A DNA stretch of 64,000 bases, taken from NCBI GenBank assembly GCA_963969495.1, contig OZ018326.1:1-64000 (forward strand). Direction: 5' to 3'. A model generated the notes under the pieces. That model saw nothing but the letters and a program-made list of their open reading frames with translations, was not told the DNA's origin and ran no database searches. The position numbers were made by a program, and so were the translations under genes. Below, piece after piece: positions 43,223 to 54,019 of this stretch (position 1 is its first letter; every line of letters begins with the position of its first letter). The DNA is from Ceratothoa steindachneri. Taxonomy: Eukaryota > Arthropoda > Malacostraca > Isopoda > Cymothoidae.

Positions 43223-43841
43223 ACAACATTCTTCTACTAAAATACCACTTTTTCTATCTTTACCTCTCTTACTATCACACCCCATTTTCTATCTTTTAAG
43301 ATCCTTGAATCCTTCCGAATTGGACTGCGCTTCACTTCAAGAGCTTTCAACACTCATCTGAAGAGAGTAAAAGTCCTGCTTCATTCTTTCATCTGTATTT
43401 CCACGAGAGATAGTAGGTGAAGAATCTTACGCGCTTCTCAAGAACGCTGACGACCAACGTCCCTGGCCCCTTGAATCAGTAGCGGAGGCGCGCGCGCGCG
43501 CGTGCCTACCGGGGAAGCCCCCCACCGAACCCCACCTTCGGGCCTGCGCTTTGTTCCTCCCATAAGACCAGCAGCACATCTCGCGTCCTGATAACTTCTC
43601 TGCCACTTAAGACCTGTAGAGACCACCGGTACCTGACGTGTCCGAACCCCGGAAGAAAGCCCTACAGGGGGCGCGAAGAAGGGGGCCCCATTAGGGGGCG
43701 GAGTGGTCAGTACCGGCAGGTGGGTCCTCCTAGACAATTTAATATAGGTAGGGCAGAGAAGGTGGTGCGAGCTTTATAATAGGGACACATTTAGTAGGAG
43801 CATGGTTGACCCCAGGTGAAGACTCCCCCTAGCGGGCCGTC

Positions 43842-45326
43842 ATGGACGACCCCAGGGGACAAAGAAGAATCCCCCTCTGGGTTAAAGAGAGTTGCCCGAA
43901 GCCTACGAGGGAAGCGGTATTCTCAACCATCTTCAGCTCGATCGGGGTTGCACTATGCCGTCTGGTCGACCAAACTTACGGCTACTTAGCAATCTGCGAG
44001 ACGGATCTCGACGTGGATAAACTCCTCAGTGAATATGCCCGAGCGAAACTCGACAGACTTGGTTTGGCCCCGAAGATCCCTCCCCACGTCTCTGCTCAGA
44101 GATCCATAATCTGTCGTCGCCTAGACCCATGGGTTGGCTCCCATACCATCGAGGAAATAAGAAATGAGATTGAGGCTGGTCAAACTTGGGCGAAAGTCGA
44201 AGAGGTTTACAAGTTCAAGAATCGTGAAGTGGGTGACTATTCCCACCTATTTAAAGCCACCTTCCAAACCTCTGAGATGGCCGCTAAAGCAGCTGAATCA
44301 GGTCTTGTCTTATTTTATACAAAGATTTCCGCATCGTGTATAGAGAGAGAAACCTTCGTATCGGTTCAGGTGTGTTTCTCCTGCTATGCCCTGGAGCAGC
44401 ACGCCACCAAAGACTGCACCTTCCGAGGAAAGGTTTGTAGCGAATGCGCCGGAGATGGCCACACCTGGCGTGAGTGTACCAGCGGGTCTGCCAAAAAGTG
44501 CCTTAACTGCAGCGGCCCACACCGTACCCTCTCGAAGGCGTGCCCTATGAAGAAGACATTGGTCACCGAGAAGAAAAAGAACTTACAGGAGGAAAAACAC
44601 CGCAGGGCAACGACCTCCTACGCACAGGCAGCCCAGACTCAGGAAAAAGAGAAGACCCTCTTACAATTGGACCCTTCAATGAACTTGGACCTCGTGATGT
44701 GCGTCATACACGCTCATTTTGTAAATATCGCACAGCCAGGAAGTTATGCTACAGACCTAAATCGCATGCTAACTCAGAATGGGATGAAGCCAATGTGGTT
44801 TCCGGACAATCCCCCCTCAACCGAGTTATACCAGACCCAGACGGGAATTAGACCTACCGCTGAGGCAAGGAGACGCTCTAAATCTCGGGATCCGAGACTT
44901 AATAAGCCCACTACGTCAGACTCCCCTACAATTATGGAAACGGAACAACCTTCTCAAAAGGACGCTGATACCCAGAGGACGACTCAAAGAAATAGGAGCC
45001 CCAAGAAGACCAAGCAACCCTCCCTAGTTTACAAATCAACAGATATCAACCTACGTGTTTATGCCTCCCCATCTGCCCCTCTCCCGAGAACGGCGAAGGT
45101 CAAGGACATTGTTGATGGGATGATCAAAGGCAAGTTTAAATGGGACTACGACTTCGATATTAGCGAAGAGGAAATGAATTCGGCACTCAGACAAGGCAGA
45201 ATTGAGATATGTGGCGAGTCATGTCTCAATCTTTCCCATGACCAATTTAAGAAGAAGAGATCTGCTAGAGTGAGGTCGCCCGCACAGGCGGAGCCAGCGA
45301 AAGTGTCGAACCTTCACGGGGAATAA
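43842..45326 (+). CDS. LINE A5 ORF1: CCHC RNA-binding protein, intact
   Basis: 494 residues, same length and layout as the A3 protein: conserved N-terminus (MDDPRGQRRIPLWVKESCPK), three knuckles (CFSCYALEQHATKDC, CSECAGDGHTWREC, CLNCSGPHRTLSKAC), the GSYATDLNRMLTQNGMKP motif, and the C-terminal block GKFKWDYDFDISEEEMNSAL. All Cys and His ligands are kept. It differs from A3 by scattered substitutions, mostly in the Ser/Thr/Pro linker. TAA, one base, then the ORF2 ATG (TAATATG). Expected to be expressed from the element's own promoter in the 5' UTR, which I cannot delimit. Confidence 0.9.
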   Translation: MDDPRGQRRIPLWVKESCPKPTREAVFSTIFSSIGVALCRLVDQTYGYLAICETDLDVDKLLSEYARAKLDRLGLAPKIPPHVSAQRSIICRRLDPWVGSHTIEEIRNEIEAGQTWAKVEEVYKFKNREVGDYSHLFKATFQTSEMAAKAAESGLVLFYTKISASCIERETFVSVQVCFSCYALEQHATKDCTFRGKVCSECAGDGHTWRECTSGSAKKCLNCSGPHRTLSKACPMKKTLVTEKKKNLQEEKHRRATTSYAQAAQTQEKEKTLLQLDPSMNLDLVMCVIHAHFVNIAQPGSYATDLNRMLTQNGMKPMWFPDNPPSTELYQTQTGIRPTAEARRRSKSRDPRLNKPTTSDSPTIMETEQPSQKDADTQRTTQRNRSPKKTKQPSLVYKSTDINLRVYASPSAPLPRTAKVKDIVDGMIKGKFKWDYDFDISEEEMNSALRQGRIEICGESCLNLSHDQFKKKRSARVRSPAQAEPAKVSNLHGE

Positions 45327-45327
45327 T

Positions 45328-48103
45328 ATGGAAAATGAGATCAAATATATCAACAAGCTTAAGATCTTCTCCCTTAATGTTAATGGCTGGATGGGTAAAA
45401 AATACGTCTACTGCAATATAATCCGTGAGGTAGACCCTGACATCGTCCTTATTTCCGAACACGGACTTAACCCGGAAACAGACCCAATTAAATTGTTCAA
45501 CTATACCACCATCACGGCTAGTCACTCTAATGAGAGATACGATGGCGTCGCCCTTGCAGTTCGTAAGGGCATCAAATTTAAAGAAATAAGCAACCTAGAA
45601 GAGTCGTATCTAGCAGTTAAAATTAGCACACTTGTCGACGATTTAGTTGTTGCAGTAGGGTACCAGCCACCAAGGAGATCGTATTTGCCCATACCCAATT
45701 TCCTCCACCTCTTCAGAAGAAACTGCTCCGTAATTCTCATCGGTGACCTAAACGCTCGCTGCAGGGACGCAGGCTACACCACGGCCTTCAATGGGGCGGG
45801 CAACTCTTTGAGACTTCTAATAGAACGCGGCGTAGTTAACAGAGCGGGTCAGGATTTCGCCACCTACTTGACGAGAAGGTCATCAACTACCCCCGACATA
45901 GTGCTGACGAACGACAGATTCGCGCTGAACCATATTACCGTCCCTAGCCCTTATTCTCCCTCTGACCACCTGAGTATGATCACCACCATCTCAATCTCAC
46001 CTATCCAGGTCAAGGTCCCCTCCCGTAGATGTCTGCCCAAAGCTGACTGGCTCGAGTACAAAAGAGTCCTCCAAGACTTTCGCATAGAACCCTTGGACGG
46101 GTCTACCCTCGAGGACTTAGATCGGCACCTCGAGGACCTCACCACCAAGATTACGGAAGCTGATAGAATAGCTATCCCGAGGGTCGAATATAAAACTCTC
46201 CCTGCTCCACGATGGAATCTACAGATTACATCAAGGAAGGACCGACTGGAGGAGCTTATTGCGGAGATTAATGAGAATGGGAACACGGCGGCGCGATACC
46301 GTGAATTTCGGGATCTGCGCATGGAAATTAAACATTTCATCTGTGAGGAGTCCAAGACAATCTGGGATGGCATGATCGATAAGATGGACCTTGAAACCAA
46401 CCCCAGAAGATTTTGGTCAGAGATTAAGAGATTAAGAGGCACTCAGCAGACCAAATCCAATATTACCATTACAGCTGAGAGAAGAACCATCACCGAGGAC
46501 CGAGTTATTGAATCCCACTTCAGAGAACACTGGAAGAGGAAGTTCGATATAACCGAAGAGGAGAATGACGACTTTGATGGGGAGTACGAGGAAGAAATTC
46601 TGTCAAACCTGGAAGAGCGAGGACCATCTATAACGCCATACCACTTCGTCGATCACACCCGGCGAGCAGAAAACGAGGGTGAACCGTTCTCCCATGAGGA
46701 GTTCGAGTCGGCCCTAAAGAGCTTTAAGCAGAGGGCCCCTGGCATATCTGGTATTACTAAGGTGCATTTGGTGAATGCCCCTCCCAACATCAACGAAGCC
46801 TTGCTTAGTCTCTTCAATGCCTGTCTTAACGTTGGCTACTTTCCGGATTTATTAAAAAGGGCCAGAATGGTCTTTATCTTGAAGCCGGGGAAACCAAAGA
46901 AAGAAGTTAAAAGCTACAGGCCCATCTTCCTTCTAGAGTTCATCGGGAAACTTTTGGAGAAGCTTCTCAACAACAGACTCAGGAACCTTCTAGAGATTAG
47001 GGGCGCTTACAATAGGCAACAACATGGTTTCCGTAGTCACCTCGGTACGGAGACTGCCCTCGCTCTCATGACTGAGTACATTGCGAACGCGAAGGCCGAA
47101 AATAGGAGGGTGGACGTCGTGCTCAGAGACGTGGCCTCCGCATTTGACAAGGTTTGGGTGCCTGGGCTAAAGATCAAGCTCTGTAACCTCGAGATGGAAT
47201 CAAATATCACCAGGATCCTCTGTGATTACTTAGAGGACAGAGAGGCATCCATAAAAATTAATAACTACGAGGGGCAAACCTTTTCGTTAAACACGGGAGT
47301 GCCTCAAGGGGGGTGTCTAAGCCCGACGCTCTATACCTTCTATACGAGCGACCTCCCTTTTCCTACTCAGGATTATGCCGTATATGTACAATTAGCCGAT
47401 GACATTACGCAAATAATCACAAGCGATTATCAAGCCCCTATAGACGTCGCAAACAGGTCGGCCGGGGAGATCAGTAACCTCAACCTCTTCGAAAAAAGGA
47501 ACAAAATTCGCACCAATATGGACAAATTTAACATCCTCCCGATCGGACGTGTCACAACGGCCGACATCATAGCTGATGGTGAATACTATCCCTACACGCG
47601 AGAGGCCCGTGTTCTGGGATTACAGATAACTTCAAATGGGTACAGTAATCACATCAAGGAGAAAGTCTCGCAAGCCAAGGGCAAACTTGGCCAACTCTAC
47701 AGGTTTCCGCAGACTCTCCTTCCGCAATAAGAGGAAGCTATATTTGGCCTTTGTTAGACCAATCTTTCTATACCCCGCCGTTCCCTTGCATCTGGCGAGC
47801 AAGACGCAAATTCGTACAGCACAGGCGGTGCAAAATCAGGCGTTGAGGTTCATCCTTGATTTCACCCTGCTAGACATGGTCCCATCGATAAGGCTGCACG
47901 AACTCGCAGATATCGACCCCCTGAATGTGACATTGCACAAAAGAGCTACGAAAATATGGAGGAACATGCACAGCTATTTACCAGCAAGAGTCATGCATGA
48001 TGTAACAACTCCCGAAGATGACTACCCGGAAAGACGTTTCAAAGCAGGATTCGCCAGCAGCCAACAGCGGTTGCGCGAAAACCTGGAGCCAATATATAAA
48101 TAA
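45328..48103 (+). pseudogene. LINE A5 ORF2, single +1 frameshift
   Basis: Open for 800 codons through endonuclease (LISEHG, ILIGDLNARCRDAGY, TTPDIVLTN, SPSDHLSMIT) and RT (FILKPGKPKKEVKSYRPIFL, VVLRDVASAFDKVW, GVPQGGCLSPTLY, VQLADDIT). One extra base at about 47704 (AGGTTTCCGCAGAC for AGGTTCAGGAGAC) ends the frame at 47730. The correct frame continues to 48103 with LSFRNKRKLYLAFVRPI and the end ENLEPIYK. Total 2776 bases against 2775. The truncated product would keep both catalytic domains and lose only the last 120 residues. Confidence 0.9.
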
Positions 48104-48416
48104 CTATCTCTCACCCCAAAGACAATTAAAGTAAACTCCCGAATGATTGGACGTTAGACGGAAATTAAAAAGATAAAAAGATCCGTAGTGGACAAAAAAA
48201 AGAAGAAAAAAAGAAAAAAAAGAAGAAGATCCGTAGAGGACAAATTGTTAATAAGGCACAATAACTATCAGTTGAGGACAAACTGCATTGACTAAACTAA
48301 GTGATCGAAGAGTAACGAAAGCTCTCGCCACAAAAAAATGCAAAAGTACGAGAACAAAGGTTCGAATGCTTGAATAACAACCACGGAAGCATCGTACAAG
48401 CGCATGGAAAGCCATA

Positions 48417-48431
48417 GCCAGACGTACTGGC
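48417..48431 (+). other. 3'-UTR hairpin of A5
   Basis: GCCAG-ACGTA-CTGGC, same position as in A3 and A4. Confidence 0.5.
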
Positions 48432-49025
48432 ACAACATTCTTCTACTAAAATACCACTTTTTCTATCTTTACCTCTCTTACTATCACACCCCATTTTATA
48501 TATTTTAAGATCCTTGAATCCTTTTCCGAATTAGACTGCGCTTCACTCTGAATAGAGTTTCTCTAGCCGCATTCGAAGAATTCTCATGTCCTTTTTGCAA
48601 AAGCTTCGGCTTCAAGATTTGGAAAGGTGAAAATTGTCCTTACGCGTCAAGACCGCTGATTTACTGTTACTCGATTTTAGTGTCGCGGGCGTGCACGCAA
48701 GAGCACCCGTTGGACGCCGACGCATCTCGTTTCGGATTTCTTCCATTACACAGCAGCACACCTCGTTCCTCATAACTTGTCTGCTGGTTGAGGCCTGTAG
48801 AGACCACCGGTTTCTGTCGTGTCCGAACCCCAGAAGGAAGCTCTACAGGGGCCGCGAAGAAGGGGGCCCCAGTAGGGGGCGGAGTGGACAGGACCGGCAG
48901 TTGGGCCCTGCTAGACATTTTAGTATAGGTTGGGCAGTACAAGGTGGAACAAGTCTGTAAATTAGGCAAACATCCTTAATAGACTGGTAGGTCCCGTGGA
49001 GAAGACACTCCCTCAGCGGGTCGTC

Positions 49026-49477
49026 ATGGACGACCCCAGGGGTGAGAAAAGAATCCCGCTCTGGGTCATGGAGCGGCACGCCAAACCGACGAGGGAGACT
49101 CTCTTCCAGAGCATCTTCTCAGACATTAAAGTCGCACTATGCAGACTTGTTGATCAGTCATACGGCTACTTGGCCATATGCAAAGGCAACCTTGATGTAG
49201 ACAAGTTGCTGGGCGTGGAATCCCGCACGAAACTGCAGAACATTGGCCTGTCAGCCAAGGTTCCGACCCACGTATCGGCGCAAAGGTCGATCATCTGCCG
49301 CCGCCTCGACCCCTGTGTCGGGACACACAGTGCAGAGGAAATCAAAGACGAGATCGAAGACAAGCAATCCTGGGCTAAGGTCGATGAGATCTACAAATTC
49401 AGGAACCGCGAGGTTGGTGAGTACTCCCACCTGTTCAAGGCAACGTTCCAGACAACGGAGATGGCTGCCAAGGCATC
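49026..49477 (+). pseudogene. LINE A6 ORF1, N-terminal half
   Basis: ATG at 49026: MDDPRGEKRIPLWVMERHAK, aligned with the start of the other A copies. VALCRLVDQSYGYLAICKGN and SIICRRLDPCVGTHSAEEI are conserved. The frame reaches MAAKAS and is cut by the L2-like LINE within the Lys-Ala-Ser codons; it resumes at 54020. Apart from that insertion the reading is open, so this copy was coding when the L2 arrived. Confidence 0.85.
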
Positions 49478-49772
49478 ATAAGAACATAAGAAAAGAAGGA
49501 GACTGCAAAAGACCATTCATGGCCTACACTTGGCAGCTCCTGTTCCAGTCAACACACAAAAGATTTCTTACCAGAGAAAAGTCATCAACATTGTCACCCT
49601 TTACAGGAGTTCGTCAGATCTAATCTACAATATACATAAAATGCATCCAGAGGATTATGTCCATTCATGCAACCGCAAAATATAATCTCCCCACTCCTTA
49701 GAAAAATATATACATATGTACATAAAAAAAAGTCAGTCCCATCTAGCAGCTTCATCCATATATTTATCTAAT

Positions 49773-52675
49773 CTATTCCTTAAAACTACCCGGAGAGGAT
49801 GCTTCTATCACATGTCTAGTGGGCCTATTCCATTCATCTACCACACGATTTGTAAACCAATTCCTCAAAATCTCCTTCCTAAACCTATACTTATCAAGCT
49901 TAAACCTATTGCTACGTGTCCTGTCATGTTCACTAAGTATAAGAACCTTACCCAGATCCCCTTTATTATATCCTTTTACCCATTTGAAGACTTCAATCAA
50001 TTCCCCTCTGACTCTTCTCCTTTCCAATGTATGTAGATTTAGTTTTCTGAGCATTTCACCATAAGGTAAGTTCCTTAGCCCACCAATCATCTTTGTCATC
50101 ATTCTCTGCACAAACTCAAGCAAATCAATATCCTTCCTATAATATGGTGACCAAAATTGTACTGCATAGTCTAGATGAGGCCTAACTAGCGCCAGATACA
50201 GTTTTAGAATGACTTCAGCACTCTTATTGCTTACACTCCTCCTAATGAATCCCAATATCCTATTAGCTTTATTCTTAGCATTTAGGCATTGCTTTCTAGG
50301 ACGAAGGTCTGAACTTACCAAAATACCCAAGTCCCTCTCACAATCAGTCCTCCCTAAAATTCTCCCATTTAATTTATAACTATTCAATGGATTATTACTA
50401 CCTATACTAAGTACACTACATTTGTCTATGTTAAACTTCATTTGCCATTTCTCGGCCCAATTGGACAGAATGGTCAATTCCTCCTGCATTACAACAGCAT
50501 CAGAATCAGCCCTAATGGCCCTACCTAGCTTAGTATCATCAGCAAATTTACTCAGGTCACTACTTATACCTATGTCAAGATCATTAATATAAATTAAGAA
50601 TAGCAAGGGACCCAAAACAGATCCTTGCGGAACTCCACTGCTAACACCGCCCCCACTCAGATTTAACTCCATCTATACTAACTCTTTGCTGTCTGTCACC
50701 AAGCCATGACTGAATCCACCTAAATATACTGCCATCGATCCCGTGTGCTTTAACTTTGCTCAGAAGCCGTAAGTGTGGCACTCGATCAAAAGCCTTACTA
50801 AAGTCCAAGTATAAAATATCATAGTTTTCATCATTATCTGCTGCTTCATACACCTTACTATAAAAAGACAGCAAATTAGTCAGACAGGATTTACCCTTAC
50901 TAAAGCCATGCTGTGATTCTTTTATCAACTTATGCTTATCCAAGTGATCTCTAATATTCCTTGCTATAATAGATTCCATCATTTTCCCTACCACTGATGT
51001 CAAAACTTACTGGTCTGTGATTAGACATATTTGTTTTATCTCCTTTCTTAAATATAGGTATCACATTGGCTTTCTTCCATGCCACTGGCACAATGCCACT
51101 CTCCAATGATTTTCTAAAGATGCATGCTAGGGGCTCACTTAACACATCCTTACATTCTTTCAAAATTCTAGGAAAGACCTCATCAGGACCGGGTGCTTTA
51201 CTACTTTTGATTTTATCAATTTCCTTTGTCACTATCTCCTTTGTGATCAAGATATCCTTTAATTTCTCTTCATCACTACCCCGAAAGATCATTGACACCT
51301 CGGGTATATTTAGAGTATCCTCCTGTGTAAATACTGAGAGAAAAAAGTCATTTAGCATTCCAGCCATCGAGTCCCTATCACTCACTAATTCTCCATTGGA
51401 ATCTATAAGTGGGCCTATTTTATCTCTAACCTTAGTTTTGTATAATTGATAAAAACTTTTAGGATCTTCCTTTGCCCTATTTGCCACTTTAATTTCATAA
51501 TTTCTCTTTGCTACTCTAAACTAACTTTTTAACATCTCTTGCTAGTTCATTATATATCTGCCTTAAGTGATCCTCTCCATTTTTTATTTTCCTATAAATG
51601 CCCTTTTTAATGCCAATGTAATGCTTAATTTTATCTGTCATCCATTTTGGGTCATTATTTTTAGTCCTAATCTTCTTATATGGAATGTTAATCATCTGAC
51701 CTGTAATTAATTGCTCAATTATTCTTTCATACTCCTCTTCAATTGTAATCTCTTCCTCCTGGTGATTATTGTCTCCTCTAACTGATATCATTGAATCTAT
51801 TCCTGATTTGATTTCATTGCCTGGTTTCTGTACAACTAGCTCCAGGTAAGTCCTTAGCCCATTATAATTTGCTCTTCTAAAGTCGGGAATTTTAACATTG
51901 TTCATGCTACTATCAATACCATTCCATTTCATCTTGAATCTAATTTCGCAATGGTCACTATTACCCAAATTTCCTCCAATCTCAGTATCCTTAATAACTT
52001 CTTCCCTATTTGTCAGAACTAAATCCAGTATATTATTACCTCTAGTGGGTTCGTTAATAATCTGCCTCAGAAAATTATCTTGGACAACATTCAAAAATTC
52101 CTCAGCCTCCTGATCACCCACATGAGCTTCCCAGTCTATATTTCTGTAATTAAAATCGCCCATTATACACACATGCTTACTTCTACATGCCCGTTCAATC
52201 TCCTGCCACAGAAGATTTGAAGCTTCCTTACTAAGATTTGGTGGTCTGTATAATAATCCTATGACAAGCTTGTGTTTACCTTCCTTTACATTCAGCCATA
52301 ATGACTCTGTGTTATCATCTAATTTAATTGTACTGTTTACACAACACTGGAGATTATCTTTAATCTAAATAATAACTCCTCCTCCTCTCTTCCTATTCCT
52401 ATCTGTATGAAACATGTTAAAGCCCTCAATCTCAACCTCAGGTTTAAAGTGATTACCTGCCAAATCAAGCCATGACTCTGTTATCGCAATTATATCAAAA
52501 TTCTCTTCACTTGCTAACGCTCTTAAGAGATCTATCTTATTCCTTATACTCCGACCATTTGTGTAGTATATTTTTAAGTTTTTTTTATTATTCCTATCTT
52601 CATTACATCGTGCTTTTCTATTCCTAGTTATCTGCTCATTCACTTGTGCATTAGTCCCCCTATAACACATAAGTA
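49773..52675 (-). pseudogene. L2-like LINE ORF2 (EN-RT), broken
   Basis: Minus strand. Endonuclease: KIYYTNGRSIRNKIDLLRAL, DIIAITESWL, then GGGVII followed by TAG where Tyr is expected (52365). After the stop: IGLLYRPPN, CIMGDFNYRNIDW, LDLVLTN and GNSDHCEIRF. A frameshift at about 51510 leads to NRAKEDPKSFYQLYKTK, SSKAPGPDEVFPRILKEC and NVIPIFKKGDKTNMSNHRPV. One at about 51000 leads to TSVVGKMMESIIARNIRDHL, HGFSKGKSCLTNLL and LYLDFSKAFDRVPH. One at about 50650 leads to GVPQGSVLGPLLFLIYINDL and SKFADDTKLGR (intact FADD). The C-terminus reads VFKWVKGYNKGDL and FTNRVVDEWNRP. The last block is typical of crustacean and other arthropod CR1/L2 proteins. One stop, three frameshifts. Confidence 0.85.
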
Positions 52676-52768
52676 TGCCCTCTCCCCTAGCTATTCCTCT
52701 ATCTCTGCATCCCTTCCATTTCCTACACTTGCCCTCTATTCCTGTTATTCCCTTACCTCTAACAGCTT

Positions 52769-53787
52769 CTAGTTTCCCACCCGTAAGGTCCTAATCACAC
52801 TATCCAGCTCCCCCCATAGAACCTCAACACCTGCCCGACTAAGATGGAGCCCATCCATCGCATACAACCTCCTATTCCCGTAAAACCCTCCCCAGACATC
52901 TACCAACACCAATCCTAACTCCTCACACAGTCCTTTCACAAATTCATTCAAACCAATTGCAGGCGACAACCATTCTACCCCCACATCCAATCTCGGAAGC
53001 ACACCAGAAACAACACCTTTTACCCTGCTTTTACTCATCCTTTCAACTAACCTTTTATACTGCTCACGTAACTCACATGTACCCACCTTCTTTGCATCAT
53101 TCACTCCCACATGCGTAATCACAACTGCATCCCTCTCACACCCAGAAACCAGCCTATCATACCTCTCACAAACATCACTTACACCAGCACCCGGCAGACA
53201 AACTCTCATTCCCTTCCACTTGCTATCACTCAACTTCCTATCTAAATACCTTATCTGAGAGTCACCCATCACTAGCACTCAGTCATTCTCCTATTCTGTC
53301 TTGACCTAACATTACCCTCCCTCCTGCTCTCAGTCACACTACCACCCATCCTGCTTTCATCCACAATCGCACCAGGCAAATCACTTTCACACTCTTCCTC
53401 TCTCAGGACATTGAATCTGTTAGTCAACTTAACAGGTTCTATGTCCCTCTCATTCACACACCTAACCTGTCCTAACTTATCTATCCTATCCATTTTCACC
53501 CACCATTCATCATCACTCACAACTTCCACACTGTTCCCAGTCCTAGCCCTATCTTACACCCTCTTAGCACTAATCTCACCCTTCAATCGCACACTTGCAT
53601 CTCTTCTCACCTCAAACACCAAATCATTCAACCTCTTACATTCCCCACTCAACCTCCTAACCTCCCCTTCCAGAAAACACACACGGCATTCAGTTACATT
53701 CACTCTCCTTTCAACTCCACATGCATCACACACCACATACATACTACTTTCAAACGGCATGCTCTCACCATCTATACAAACAGCCAT
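52769..53787 (-). pseudogene. L2-like LINE ORF1 with SGNH esterase domain
   Basis: Three minus-strand pieces. 53554-53787: MAVCIDGESMPFE with a small zinc-binding module CDACGVERRVNVTECRVC, then a coiled coil. 53272-53529: linker containing KLTNRFNVLREEE. 52769-53278: SGNH-hydrolase-like domain with LVMGDSQIRYLDR (block I, Gly-Asp-Ser), GAGVSDVCER, ITHVGVNDAKKVG (block III, normally GxND) and MDGLHLSRAGVEVL (block V, DxxH). This order matches the CR1/L2 ORF1 type in which an esterase follows a plant-homeodomain-like finger. A stop at about 53553 and a frame change near 53272 break it; the catalytic Ser, Asn, Asp and His are all present. The domain's role in retrotransposition is unsettled. 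Confidence 0.8.
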
Positions 53788-54019
53788 ACTCTCAGAAATT
53801 TACTAAGGAAAAAGTTAACACTCACCAAAAAAATTCTTGCTCAGGATTGCTGCCAGTTATCTTCCCCAAAAGTATTAATCACTAATGTATTTATTACACA
53901 GTGATTGATGCATTAAATAAATACATAAAAACTACACACCCAAATCAGTGTTATATCCCAATCTTACAATGAGAATCAGGAGCTTCCTGTAAGACAACCT
54001 TCCAGAACAAAGCCGGATA

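Larger units (their letters stand above)
38116..43314 (+). mobile_element. LINE copy A4, full length, few lesions
   Basis: Second array unit, starting GACTGCGCTTCAC directly after CCGAATTGGAC (38105-38115) and followed by CCGAATTG (43315-43322). 5' UTR 38116-38633 with (GC)n at 38281-38294 and the conserved GC-rich block. ORF1 38634-40119, ORF2 40121-42895. 3' UTR 42896-43314 with the GATCCGTAG motif twice around an A/G-rich spacer and a hairpin at 43208-43222. By eye it is almost identical to A5 over its whole length, including the UTRs (offset 5207-5208 bases). Confidence 0.9.
43323..48525 (+). mobile_element. LINE copy A5, full length, one ORF2 frameshift
   Basis: Third array unit, starting GACTGCGC after CCGAATTG and followed by CCGAATTA (48526-48533). 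5' UTR 43323-43841, ORF1 43842-45326 intact, ORF2 45328-48103 with one extra base. 3' UTR 48104-48525 with the same A/G-rich spacer between GATCCGTAG motifs as A4, and a hairpin at 48417-48431. It shares with A4 private variants such as GGTGGTGCGAGC in the 5' UTR, so the two descend from one recent ancestor. Confidence 0.9.
49478..54019 (-). mobile_element. L2/CR1-like LINE inserted in A6 ORF1
   Basis: About 4.5 kb, minus strand. The 3' end at 49478 consists of short repeats reading TTCTTATGTTCTTATG on the minus strand, the microsatellite-type tail of L2/CR1 elements in place of poly(A). GCATC occurs on both sides (49473-49477 and 54020-54024); CAAC[CG]TTCCAGA also occurs on both sides, so the duplication may be longer and degenerate. 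ORF1 52769-53787 carries an SGNH esterase; ORF2 49773-52670 carries EN and RT. The 5' part 53788-54019 is noncoding. Confidence 0.85.

Noticed and set aside
32902..48525. Tandem array as pure assembly duplication
   Set aside because: A3, A4 and A5 differ in UTRs and lesions, and A6/A7 are different subfamilies, so the array is not one unit repeated; only A4/A5 could be suspected.
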